Shown one piece after another: positions 1 to 10,175 of a DNA stretch of 64,000 nt (the stretch's first letter is position 1; every line of letters starts with the position of its first letter). Origin of the DNA: Obelidium mucronatum. Taxonomy: Eukaryota > Chytridiomycota > Chytridiomycetes > Chytridiales > Chytriomycetaceae. The translations under genes and the position numbers were made by a program. Below the pieces are notes generated by a model. That model saw only the letters and a list, made by a program, of their open reading frames with translations, was not told the DNA's origin and did not search any database. Location: positions 279,225-343,224 of the forward strand of contig JAIVFH010000027.1 in assembly GCA_025765595.1 (NCBI GenBank). The letters are read 5' to 3'.

Positions 1-50
1 AAAGTATGAAATGCTGTTTATAAAATGTTTGACGCCTCGAGTTTTAACAG

Positions 51-874
51 TTCCTGCGCTCTTAGATCTGTTCGCCATGCAACGCAATGCCTCAACAAGC
101 AAGTCCACTTCGTCTTGGTTCTGGGGCAAAAAAACTGGATCTGGACCTACAATTACCCCTATCCATCAAGACAAGAATGCGCCGATTCAGTCTTCTGGTG
201 CCACTGATGATTCTAGAAGTGCCGTTGATGGAATCGAACCAGGTCGCTCGTCTTACGCTTATTCCTACTCGTACTCTATGTCAAATACGGACGGCGTTCT
301 TCGCGAAAGAAAACTCCGAGTGCACACTGGTCCAATTGATAAAAAAGCTCTGTCTACACGAGATCCACTGGATCTGTTGATGGATATCGAAATCCTCTTT
401 GAAAAGTTTGGGTGGGTTATTCAAAATAATGGAGGGTCTTCTGGTGAATACAAGTTGAAAGTGTTGAAGCCACGTGGTTTGAAAGTGGGTGGGAAGGAAG
501 AAACCGATGAAGAGAAGGCTGCTGCAAGTGCTGCCACCACCGCCAACATTCAACAATCTGGCGCTATGAATGATCCCAAGATGAACAGAATTGTTGAAAG
601 TCTTCCTGTGTCAATGATGAAGAGAATCAAGAACTTTGTCTACCAACTCGGTCCAAACGCCAGCAAGGGCTTCGATGGAACTGACGATATTGCCAAGTCC
701 AAGTTAGGGCTTAGTGGAATGGAAGAGGAAATGACGTTTACTGTTGAGATTCAGAAAGTCAAGGACATGATGAACACGACTGTCGTGGAATTCAGGCGGC
801 TTAAGGGAGATGTTTGGGGTTTCAAGCGCCTATACGTCGATGTTATTGAAAAGTTGCCGCTTGAGGATGTTTAA
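51..874 (+). CDS. C-terminal part of a Ser/Thr kinase with KA1-like domain (5' partial)
   Basis: The last exon of a gene that starts before the window. A short intron (about 4-50, GT...AG) appears to precede it, so translation is in frame from about 51. The product has a low-complexity Ser/Thr-rich segment, then a region after TRDPLDLLMDIEILFEKFGW and a terminal stretch (FTVEIQKV...VEFRRLKGDVWGFKRLY) with the alternating hydrophobic and basic pattern of the kinase-associated KA1 domain, which binds acidic phospholipids at the membrane in MARK/Kin1-type kinases. The catalytic domain is outside the window, so the kinase subfamily cannot be assigned. Stop at 872-874. Confidence 0.6.
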
Positions 875-933
875 TAAAGACGAAAATTATAGATGTCTGT
901 CTTGTTGGCAATCGCGTATCTTTTGTAAATCAA
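875..933. other. Short intergenic gap
   Basis: 59 bp between the stop of the KA1 gene and the putative start of membrane family copy 1. It is too short for a conventional promoter, another reason to doubt ATG 934 as the true start. Confidence 0.4.
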
Positions 934-3259
934 ATGTCTGTGTCCTTCGCCGAGAGTGAACACATTAGCACCACGAGCCGCGCTGGATCTCGTGATGAAG
1001 GTTGCCTCGTTTTTATTGTTGTCTTTTTGTATTTAACCGTGGCTGAACAGAAGGACGGCCAACGGTATCATCTCGTCGAGGAGGCGGATTTCGAAAAACG
1101 CGTCCCAATTCTATCACTGAGAAAGACTTACAAACGCTTGCTACAGAGTCCGAAAGTTTGAAAGGAACTTGGAGGGCAGCGGGCAAGGGCCGTTTCTGAA
1201 GACTTCACGAACAAACCCCCACGACCTACACCAGGAAAACAAGCAGAGGCCGGTCCGCCTGCAGCTAATACTACAAATCTTGATAAAAAATCGAGAAAGG
1301 AATCCAGTAGCTGGCAGCCACCGTCACGGATTGTATCGCGAAAGGCATCTTCCGTTATGCCGGATATTCAGATACAAACAGCGACAGTCATTGAAGGATC
1401 CAATGAAAATGTTGCCACGCCGCGAACCAGTTATTCGAAGTCGAACCGAGATCCTGATGATTATAACAAACTGCAGGCAAAACCTGACACCCGATTGAAA
1501 ATTCCATTCCCACCAGACAAATCCACAAATAGTTTCTTTTCTAAGGGGTCTATTGCATCTCGGCCGGGACTCCATAATCACTGCCGTGAAATAACAGAGA
1601 CTTGGACAACTATTATTTTCAAGATGCGGTGGAGTTTGGTTGGGATTGTTTTGAACGCCGGCCTTATTGGCGTGTTTCGTACAATGATGCAACGCCTGGT
1701 TATTGAAATGGACAAAGATCTTATTCATGTATATGTTGGTGTATTGGTTGAAGTTGTCTTACTCATCGCCAATACAATTACTCTGTGGGGTCTTGAAGAA
1801 GCAGGATCCTGCGTATTTGGCTACCTACTATCATCCAAAACTGGATTTAGTTTGGCTGCATGTGGATACTTGCAGGCTTCGCCCGTAGGGGAAGTTGCAT
1901 TTCGCCCAATCCCTGGCTTTAACAAGTCCGTCGCGAAAACTCCTGACACTCGCCTTTCTTTTATTTGGATTATTACTGAGCTTCAAGTTGTTACGACGCC
2001 ATTCAGTGCTATTTCAATTAAGGGGGAACCGTTTGCCGTTTACAACGATGTCAGCGACTGTGTCTATTTTGTTCAAGACAATAAAATCAAGCCAGTGGAC
2101 CGAAAATGGCCGACTTTAGGACACCGAAGGAGGTGTCAGCGAATACGTTTTTGGTTCGTCATTGGGTATAATGCGTTCTGAAGTTCCCGGTGTGAATCTC
2201 ACAACAGCCATGTATCCACCACAACTGATTTCGGCTCTCAATGATGGCGACACCATACAAGGACTTGGATTTTCGGCAGATATATCTTCAGTTTGTAAAT
2301 GTGCCACGGCGCTGACATCGGCAGCATTGGTTGCTGCTGGAGTTGCGCCGTCACAAGTTGAAAGGACTATTCAGGAATACCAAAAGATGAATAACGAGCC
2401 TGGACTCACGTTTGGCACTCTTTTAGTTAATGATACGGTGCAAATATCAAACGTTTTCAGTGGATATGGACTTTGCGGTGGAAAGGGTGCCAACTTGGTT
2501 ATGCCTCTAGTTTGTTCAACAACCATTAGCAACCACCAAATTATGATGCTTGAAATTCAATTCATGACAGACGGAACAACGGCATCAATAGCGCCTAATA
2601 TCGTGCGGCCGCTTTATTCGATTGGGAGAGCGGACGTTAAGAAATGGCTGTTTTTCGGAATGAACGCTATAACCAATGGCCCAGTCAGCTCGTATTTGAC
2701 GCCTCCAACAGTGCCTGGAAGTTTGGCACCAATGCTTTGGTGGACAGCTCCAAACCTGATTGGCATGGACAGAGCAATTGTAGAATCAGGAATTGAAACA
2801 ATGTACGCCATTCTCTTCAAAGCTGCCATACAACGAACATATACGGCGGAAGGAACTCAATGCCCAAGAAAAAATACAATCAGAACCTCGCAAAGTGAAG
2901 TTTACATGGAATTCAATGGGTATGCCGTGACAGCGTTCTCGCTCACGATTCAGTTGATTGTTTCAATCGTTTCAACGTTCTCGTTTATTCTGTGGTTTAC
3001 TGCCCCGTCTCCCATTGGGCCTGCAGTTCGTGCCACACAAGAAAGTATCTACTTGATTACTTTGATAAAAACTTCAGAGCGTTTGGGAATAGGGCTCTAC
3101 GATCTTTGTAATGCCGAAACCTACTATATTTGGCAGAAATTGGATTACGTCTGCAGGATTGGGGAGAGTATCACCACCATCGAAGAAGAAATTGGAAAGA
3201 TAACGATTGATAAAGCCTCTCTGGTTAGACCTTTGAGGAATGGAAAGCAATATTATTAG
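934..3259 (+). CDS. Membrane family paralogue 1, frame-broken in this sequence
   Basis: First of four paralogues of a multi-pass membrane protein I cannot name. The secure part is 1357-3259. Aligned to the copy at 10176-13227 it has the shared N-terminal signature (REITETW), hydrophobic segments near 1640-1700, 1735-1800 and 1960-2010, a long Cys- and Asn-containing loop (DRKWP...MYPP...MTDGT), and a last hydrophobic segment near 2930-3010 followed by PAVRATQ and PSLVRPL. The frame breaks at about 1893 (one extra G in a G run), 1946 (two extra bases) and 2117-2118 (one extra G). The 5' end is a guess: ATG 934, an intron at 1001-1050, then another +1 shift between about 1160 and 1192. All changes are insertions, so sequencing error is as likely as a pseudogene. 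Confidence 0.65.
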
Positions 3260-3308
3260 TTTCTGAGTAAAACCTGAAGATGGATTTGTATACCAAACTA
3301 TAAATAGA

Positions 3309-4308
3309 ATGAAATTGATCACATTCGTTTTGTTGCTCGTTGCCGCCGTTGCGGTGCATGCCAAACTCACCGAACAAGAAAAGAAGATCTTGCGTGAAGC
3401 TGCAGATGAAGCTGATAAACATATCAGGTTTGGGGATCAGATCCATATCTGCTTGCCACAAGTTGCCAGCTCTAAATTACTTTACTATCAAACAGACAAG
3501 TGACTGCCGCACAACTTCCAGAGTTTATTGAATCGGGATATCATTTAATATTTTATGGCGCTGTATGGTGCAGGCTCACTCAGCGCTTTACGACAAAGGT
3601 GGTTTGAGTCGATTTCGAGATGCAATAGCTATAGCTAACCTCTTTGATGATTGCAAGTGGCTGGAAATCCAAGATGAATTTGATCGCAGAAGCTGGAACA
3701 CTGTTCCTGGTTTTGGCTTGGCGAAAGTGCAATGTGGCTATGACGCTGAACCATGGTGCCTGGAGACAATGCACATAACAGGAAGGATATCCAACTATTA
3801 ATTTGTACTTCAACGGGAAGCTTTTGGAGGAATATACGCACAAGAATGAAAAAGTAGATATTATTCGATATCTGGAGCATGTGTATGACAAGGTCAAGGA
3901 GCTACATGCAGGGAATAATGAACATGCCGATATTCTTGCCGCAGTCGACAAACCAAAAGAAGAGGGTCCTAAACGAAAACCGGTTCATCATAAATTGGGA
4001 GAAATTGAACATTTGGATGAAGACATGCTTGACCTGGATGCTGTGGATGAAGCCACTTACGAGAAGGAACTTGTTCACCAAATCGGCGAATTTAACGTGA
4101 GGAACTTATTCGACTGAAAAAACCTCAGTCGCACATAACCTAATTGATTTCAATTTAATAGGATGAATTAAGTTATTTCCGAATTTCGGCCGTTTTAGTT
4201 CTTTCTATTGCTTGCTTTTTTGTCGTCTTGTTTGGTTGTTCGCGATCCAAAACGAAAGGCAATTCATCTGGCAGTGGGCGCTATCAGCAAGTTTCTGGCG
4301 GTCAATAA
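3309..4308 (+). CDS. Thioredoxin-like (PDI/TMX-type) ER membrane protein
   Basis: Five exons. Exon 1 (3309-3427) encodes a signal peptide (MKLITFVLLLVAAVAVHA); introns 3428-3495, 3599-3657 and one with donor GTGAGG near 4096 ending AATAG near 4161. The second exon gives LIFYGAVWC, then RLTQRF, the site of a thioredoxin active centre. The next gives WLEIQDEF, QCGYDAEPWC and GYPTINLYFNGK, typical of a PDI-family thioredoxin fold. The last exon encodes a hydrophobic segment (SAVLVLSIACFFVVLFG) and a short basic tail ending at TAA 4306-4308, so the product is probably a type I ER membrane protein. The active site reads WCRLT: the resolving Cys of CxxC is replaced by Thr. One extra G near 3776-3782 breaks the frame between WCLET and GYPT. 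Confidence 0.65.
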
Positions 4309-4405
4309 AAGGCGTATTATTTTACTCTAAATTTACTTGTATAAGTGATTACTGAAAAGTATTGAAAGGAAAAAGGGAATTGAACAGCTGGTTTAAACAA
4401 AATCA

Positions 4406-6650
4406 TCAAACAAATTCATCCTTCTCTGCATCCCCAACAATAACATATCCAGGTTTCGCTGCCTTTTGTGCCAAACCGACCTTCTTGTCATCTGCATCCA
4501 TTTCTTCATCAAGGTGAGAAAACTCATTGGCGCCAAAATCCAAATCTGCGCGTCTCTGAGATTTCATAATCACCTCTTGTTTCGCTGTTTGGGCCAGAAC
4601 TTTCAACTTGTCTCCTGCATCCTTGATTTTGTTGTCGATTTGTCTTCTCTTCACCATATAGACGGCTGTACAAGTGATTAAAATAACGCTACACAGCCCC
4701 AAGAGCTGCAAGTTCAAATGAGATGGAACTTTCTTGCCCGGCGCTGGTGGGTCAATATTAATAGTCGAGTTGGATCTCGTTTGGTTCAATTCACGGGCCA
4801 AGGACACCCCCACAATGGTCAATGCTTCAACAATGGTCTCCGGAGTAAGGAAGAAAGTTGTCATTTCATCAGAGATAATTTTACTGAGCTTTGTGTAGTG
4901 ACGGCCAACCAATGATGAAGGACGGATGGCTGGAGTAATGGTTTTGTAGATATCACACAGGTCTTGTCCGATGGCAGGAGCAAACACTGGCAGTCTAGTT
5001 TGGAAGATTGATCAATATTCATGAAAAACTTATATTAAGGATATTCTCACCATTAAACAGATTAGATCGAGTTGGAGCAAACCTCGCGCCTCCAGTTACA
5101 ATTGCGCCTTTTTGCATCGATTGACTGGCAAGCCATGAGGCGACTTTAACAGCCGCAGCAGGATTGTCAGAGTACTTGTAAACTCCTACACCCCAAGCCT
5201 CCAAGAGCCCCCACATTAACTCCAGGATTCCATCCAGGTACAGGGTCCGACTCCCCAACCAAAATCAACTTGAGACTTTATGAGAAGCTGAAAAGTTGAG
5301 GCCCAGTGTCTTAAAAAGAGCGATTTTCCTTCTACAAACCGCCGGAAGGACTGCGTCAATGTCAAGGAGAGAGTCCATTTGAGCCTGTGAGAGAAAGAGG
5401 GGGGTTGCTGGAAACTGGAAGTCGTTTGGATCAATGATGTTGTTGGCTGTCCATGTTGAAACTCTGTTGATAACTCTTGCTGCGGCTGTCGTTTCAATTG
5501 CCACGAGTCCTGTTGCTGGGTTGATGATTACTGACTTATTGCAACCATACAACCACTCTGCTATCTGGGCAGTAAAGTAATCATCTAAATTTCACAAAGC
5601 TGTTAGTGATCAAATTTCCATTCATGCTTTTGTTTGGTATTTTACCTGTGAATTGACCAGTGAATCCTGAAAAGGCATAATTATCACCGGCTCTAACTGC
5701 TCTCAAAACAGCAGTTGCTTTAGTTTCAAGTTCATCAAAGCTTGTTGGAGGTCCTTGAGTGGAATACTTGTCAAGCATATCTGCATTGAAATACAAAACT
5801 CCAAAGTCTGCTTCTGTTGGCAAGGACACTTTAAAAAAAAAAAAAATCGACCACGATATTCAGCCTGCAATCAAAAGATAATATACTATAAAACGAGAAT
5901 CGTTTACCAAGACGCTTGTCCACGAACGAATTTTCCAAGATTGCTGGCGCAAACCCGTCCACCATTTTTGGATCCCACGGCCCCAAGTCAACCAAACAGT
6001 CAGCCAAATCTCCCAACACAGTTGCTTCCAAAAACACAACATCAAAGAGATTGGTGATTTTTTGCTCACAGGCACTGCGAAGTTGGGTCAAGTATTCGCG
6101 GTAATCTTGTCCTTGTGGGAACGGCTTGATTTCAATTTTCAAGTTGGCGTTGTTATTCAAGGGCGATGCCGTGAAAGTCCGCGCGCTCTTTGAAATGTAC
6201 TGTCCGTGAAGACTGTTTGCTTGATCATATAACATGAGTATGGTGACTGGACCTGACGCAGTTGTATTGTAAGTTGGATCAGGAATTGGAAACTCGTTCG
6301 CATCCAAAGGGTGTTGGGTTGAAGTGGCAGCAGCGGCGGATTTTGTTGATGTTGTGGACACAGCAGCCACAGCTGGCGAAACAGCGGCAACAACTAATGG
6401 GCAAATTCCCGCTTTGAGAACGAGTTATTCACTGCTTTTTTTTTCTTTTATACCAGGAGCGATTTCAGCCTGTGCGACTCCAACAGGTGGCAGTTTCAAA
6501 TTTCTATTTGGGATCGGAGGCATAGCTGCAGCTGTGTGTCGTTCCTATCAGTGTTAGTTATGGTTGACGCGTTTTAGTGGGGTGCAACTAACCATGTAGT
6601 TTTCCAGCCCAGATCACCACCAAACTGATCAAACTCATGAGTTTCGGCAT
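4406..6650 (-). CDS. Membrane-tethered extracellular solute-binding protein (SBP family 1-like)
   Basis: Minus-strand multi-exon gene from ATG 6650 to TGA 4406-4408. It starts with a signal peptide (MPKLMSLISLVVIWAGKLH), then a Pro/Ala/Thr linker, then a two-lobed domain resembling bacterial ABC-transporter sugar-binding proteins: LFDVVFLEATVLGDLADCLV, FGVLYFNADMLDKY, PPTSFDELE, a FVEGKSLFLRHW segment, GVGVYKYSDNPAAA and GGARFAPTRSNLF are the usual SBP_bac landmarks in order. A single membrane segment (LLGLCSVILITCTAVYMV) and an acidic tail of about 80 residues follow. I see no 7TM domain and no ABC subunits nearby, so a sensing or surface-binding role is more likely than transport; that is inference. 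Three single-base insertions (near 5343-5350, 5243-5245, 5195-5196) break the frame, each in a homopolymer. Confidence 0.7.
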
Positions 6651-6862
6651 CTTTCTCCAGACTCGTCCTCTATTCTCTATTATTCTTTAAATGAAGAAGA
6701 AGAAAAAAAACAGGAGATTTCCGATTTTGAGATTTTCCCTGCCAAAAAAAAAAAAAAAACACAAAACAGCAACATATGCTCGGCCAAGAGAACCATCCCC
6801 ACAGCAGCTCAGTCTCTACAAAATCAGTCCGACCGTTAAATATACAAAGTATTCACGAGAAG

Positions 6863-7612
6863 ATGTTCTCGACGCGTGGAGGAGTCTTTTCTCTTCCGAT
6901 ATCGTTGTTGCGGTTTTCAGTTCGCCAGTTGCTCAGCATCCTCTGGCTATTCATGTTCATAGTTGATACATTCGACGCGTTCCTTAATGGACGCGCTCTA
7001 AAGACGCAACCTAAACTATCCGTTTGTAATGATGGAGAATGCCAGCGGAGCCTGCAGACGTCAAGTTGTGGTTCTCATCAGCCTCGAATGAGCAAAATCC
7101 CCATCAAGAAATCAAAAGGTTGCTCTTTTGGAGGTACATTGGGCTCATTATTGGCGGATGACGAGAAGCGCCAGATACCTGATTTGGATTCAGAAGCGCG
7201 TCAAATCACACTGGACCTGAAGAGGTATCCCGCGTCTCTAGCACAGAATATTGAACGAAACCGACGCCGCAACACAAGCAGTGGCGGTAGCTCCGCTGTA
7301 AGCAGTGCAATCGGAAGAGCTACGTTTTCTAAAGAACTCGAGTGGCGAATGAAGGCCTTTGAACTCTCGGGTACGTTGTTGACGCCGATTCAACGGAAGA
7401 GAATGGAGTCAGAAGAGGCTAGGTCAAGGAGGCTTGAGGACGACCGCATTTGGTTGAAACCACAACAAAGTAAATTAGGTACACGGCGCAAAAATTACAA
7501 GTTTATTTCAAAAAAAAATACGATTCAGATTTTTAGTGTCCACCCACTTTGGTCCCTTTTAGGAGCTCTTGCGGGATATCTAAGATGTGTCCCATTTTCT
7601 GTACTTTGGTAA
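6863..7612 (+). CDS. Hypothetical protein with N-terminal hydrophobic segment
   Basis: An open frame from ATG 6863 (an in-frame ATG-like start also exists upstream). The product has a hydrophobic stretch near its N-terminus (LLSILWLFMFIVDTF), a Ser-rich middle, and a charged region rich in Arg and Glu (RRNTSSGG, ELEWRMKAFELSG, RKRMESEEARSRRLEDDRIW). I do not recognise a family. The last ~25 codons run antisense over the conserved end of the RIB1 gene on the other strand, so the real 3' end is probably earlier, perhaps through an intron that starts at the GTAAAT near 7470. Start and end are both uncertain. Confidence 0.4.
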   Translation: MFSTRGGVFSLPISLLRFSVRQLLSILWLFMFIVDTFDAFLNGRALKTQPKLSVCNDGECQRSLQTSSCGSHQPRMSKIPIKKSKGCSFGGTLGSLLADDEKRQIPDLDSEARQITLDLKRYPASLAQNIERNRRRNTSSGGSSAVSSAIGRATFSKELEWRMKAFELSGTLLTPIQRKRMESEEARSRRLEDDRIWLKPQQSKLGTRRKNYKFISKKNTIQIFSVHPLWSLLGALAGYLRCVPFSVLW

Positions 7613-8575
7613 CCAAGTACCCGTCTCTGTCAGATCCATCACCCCCAACACTCCAGCTGGCAGGTATCATTGGAACGCGTTCGCTCACAACCACACCATC
7701 ACCAACCATACTGTTTACTTTGTGGGGGTTGTTTGTCAGGAGTCGCACAGATGGAATGGCTAAGTCCCTGAGGATGGCGCTGGCAACGAGGTAGCTGCGC
7801 GCATCTGCAAGGTGACCAAGTTCCAAGTTTGCTTGTTCAGTGTCGTAACCTCTGTCAATAAGGTTGTAAGCCCTTGATAAAAAAATTCGGAATTAGTAAT
7901 GTTTCAGAGAGTAAAAGCGAACATATATAGTACTCACTTCATCTTTTCTCTCAAACCGATTCCTCGGCCTTCTTGCTGTAAATAGAGAATTACTCCACGA
8001 CCTTCAGATCCCATCTGCTTCATTGCTTCGACCAACTGCTCACGGCAGTCGCATCGAACGGAACCAAGAGTTTCACCGGTAAAGCAGCACGAGTGGATAC
8101 GGGCAAGAGGTGCCTCAAGAGCCTCAGCTGGTGTTTCATCAGAGTTTGAGCGGAGCTCGGCTAAAGGGACGGCCCCCCGGACGTAGCGGTCTCTTTCGGT
8201 TTCACCTTCGACATGTTTCTCTAAGCTTCGACTCCAGAGACCGGTCCTTGATTCGGGTGAGTAGTCATATCCAAAGACTAGGGCCAAGTGTTCTTCGTTA
8301 TCGACGTCGTTGGTGTAGAGGAGGAGGGAATGGGGCTTGTCGCAGTACTCGGAAGGAATGCGAGTACGCACTTGGCACTGGACGTTGGCGATGCGCTTTG
8401 GAAGAGATTCCAGGGAACTTGTGGCAGAGAGCGTTGGAGAGGACACAACTGATACCGGGGCAGAGTGTTGGTGGGTACTGTTTGACTCGGAGTGAGCGTA
8501 ACTGTTGTGATCCAAAGGGAATGTAGTAGAGTCCTTGGAAGACTGGTAGACAGGCAAGTTCTGGACTGGAGTCAT
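7533..8575 (-). CDS. RIB1: GTP cyclohydrolase II, copy A
   Basis: Converts GTP to 2,5-diamino-6-ribosylamino-4(3H)-pyrimidinone 5'-phosphate, formate and pyrophosphate, the first step of riboflavin synthesis, in the cytosol. Two exons: 7938-8575 (ATG 8573-8575) and 7533-7872, with one 65-nt intron after EKM. The zinc-binding motif is complete ([19 protein letters not shown]), followed by [13 protein letters not shown] and [10 protein letters not shown], the GTP-binding and catalytic segments. The N-terminal ~60 residues are Ser/His-rich and unconserved, as in fungal RIB1. The frame is intact. A close paralogue lies head-to-tail immediately upstream (8792-10141) with the intron at the same codon, so the pair arose by tandem duplication. 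Confidence 0.93.
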
Positions 8576-8791
8576 TGTAGTTAGGAGTTTTTTTCCTTGT
8601 TGTTTGTGGCGAAATGGGAGGTTTTGTAGCTGCTATTTGATTTCAAATGCACGGTTCCTTTCGCAATTTTGTCCATGCTCGATTCGCACAATCAATTTGA
8701 AATTATTAATGCAAAAGCCGATCCTCTTTTCAGACGGATCGATTCAAACCTGCAACAAACTTCATTGCTTTTATTTTATCCGCTGTTATTA

Positions 8792-10141
8792 TTATTGCTT
8801 CCGGGCATCACCATTACGATCGAGAGGCGATGCATGTTTCATTCCTGGGGATCCCTTACGCGAACTAGCTAGAATTTCTTGAGGAATGTCCAATATGTGC
8901 CCCATTTTTTGAACCTTTGTCATCAAATACTCGTCCCGATCCAACACGTTACTGTCCTCTACATTTTTCATGCCCTCAACATCGCCCGCCAACCAACTAG
9001 CTGGAACCATGGGTACACGTTCACTTACAACAACTCCATCACCAACTATGCTGTTGACTTTGTGGGGATTGTTGGTAAGAAGTCGAACAGACGGAATCTG
9101 AAGGTCTCGCAAGATGGCTGTCGCAATTATATAGCTACGACCGTCGGCTGGGTGGCCCAACTCTATATTCGCTTGCTGCGTATCGTACCCTTGGTCTATC
9201 AGGTTGTATGCCCTGTTCATGGTAAAAAGGGTTCACATTAAATTGACCGCCACCAATTACGCCACACTGATTACTTACTTCATTTTATCTTTTAAACCAA
9301 TACCCCGGCCTTCTTGCTTCAGATAAAGAATCACTCCACGTCCTTCTGAACCCATTAGTTTCATGGCTTCAATCAGTTGCTCCCGACAGTCACACCGCGT
9401 CGAGCCCAAAGTTTCTCCAGTAAAACAGCAAGAGTGGATTCTTGCCAAAGGCGGCTGTACTTCTTGAGTGTTTGGTGACTGCGTGGGATTACTTGATGAA
9501 TTTGACCGCAGCTCAGCTGTTGATTGGTTTTAGAATATATTCATGATTTGAAATTGAAGTCCATTGTTTCCCAAGAGCCTTTGATTGTGAAAGATCCAAT
9601 TCGTAATTGAATAAAGCTCCATCGTAAAGTACGACACGACCTCCACAAAATGATCCAGATTCGAATTTAACACTGCAAGGTTGTCGAAGGAAAAAGGCCG
9701 ATGCCTTCAAAAAACGAAAAACGCACCCAACGACACTGCGCCACGGATATACCGGTCCCGATCCGTTTCTCCATCAACAAGCTTTTCCAAACTACGGCTC
9801 CAGAAAGCTGAGCCAGGTTCCGCTGAGTATTGATAGCCAAAGACAAGAGCCAAATGTTCTTCATTGTCGACATTATTTGAATACAGCAACAGCGAGTGTG
9901 GCTTCTCGCAATACTCTGATGGAATACGTGTTCGTACTTGGCATTGAACTGTGACAGTTCGCTTAAGATCCGACGGTTGTGCAGTTGACTCTGTGATTGG
10001 CAGGATTTCCGCGGGCGGGGTCCGGACCAGCAGCGTGTCCCCAAAAAAACCCAGGCGCTCTATGCGCGAAGTTACTTCCGAGTCGATCGCTGGCTGGTGC
10101 TGTTGGTGGCAGACAAAGACTGGTTCAGGGATGCTCGACAT
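8792..10141 (-). CDS. RIB1: GTP cyclohydrolase II, copy B
   Basis: Second RIB1 gene. Exons 9727-10141, 9279-9516 and 8792-9212; introns 9517-9726 (210 nt) and 9213-9278 (66 nt). The latter shares its position with the single intron of copy A. Motifs are intact: [19 protein letters not shown] for zinc, [23 protein letters not shown]. Joining exon 1 (AVSL) to exon 2 (AELRS) restores the sequence that is continuous in copy A (AVPLAELRS), which fixes the splice sites. The C-terminus is longer than copy A by about 20 residues ([15 protein letters not shown]...). The start codon is 34 bp from the start of the divergent gene at 10176. Both copies look functional; whether they differ in expression cannot be seen. 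Confidence 0.9.
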
Positions 10142-10175
10142 GATCTTTTTTCGAACAACAATTATAATAAATCAA
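10142..10175. promoter_or_regulatory. 34-bp divergent intergenic spacer
   Basis: AT-rich interval between the start codons of RIB1 copy B (minus) and the membrane family gene at 10176 (plus). It is too short for two separate core promoters plus 5' leaders, so the genes must share promoter elements, or one start codon is further downstream than called. No named motif is visible. Confidence 0.4.

Noticed and set aside
3750..3777. A 26-nt intron to repair the thioredoxin-like gene
   Set aside because: Below the size of every other intron here; a single extra G explains the shift better.
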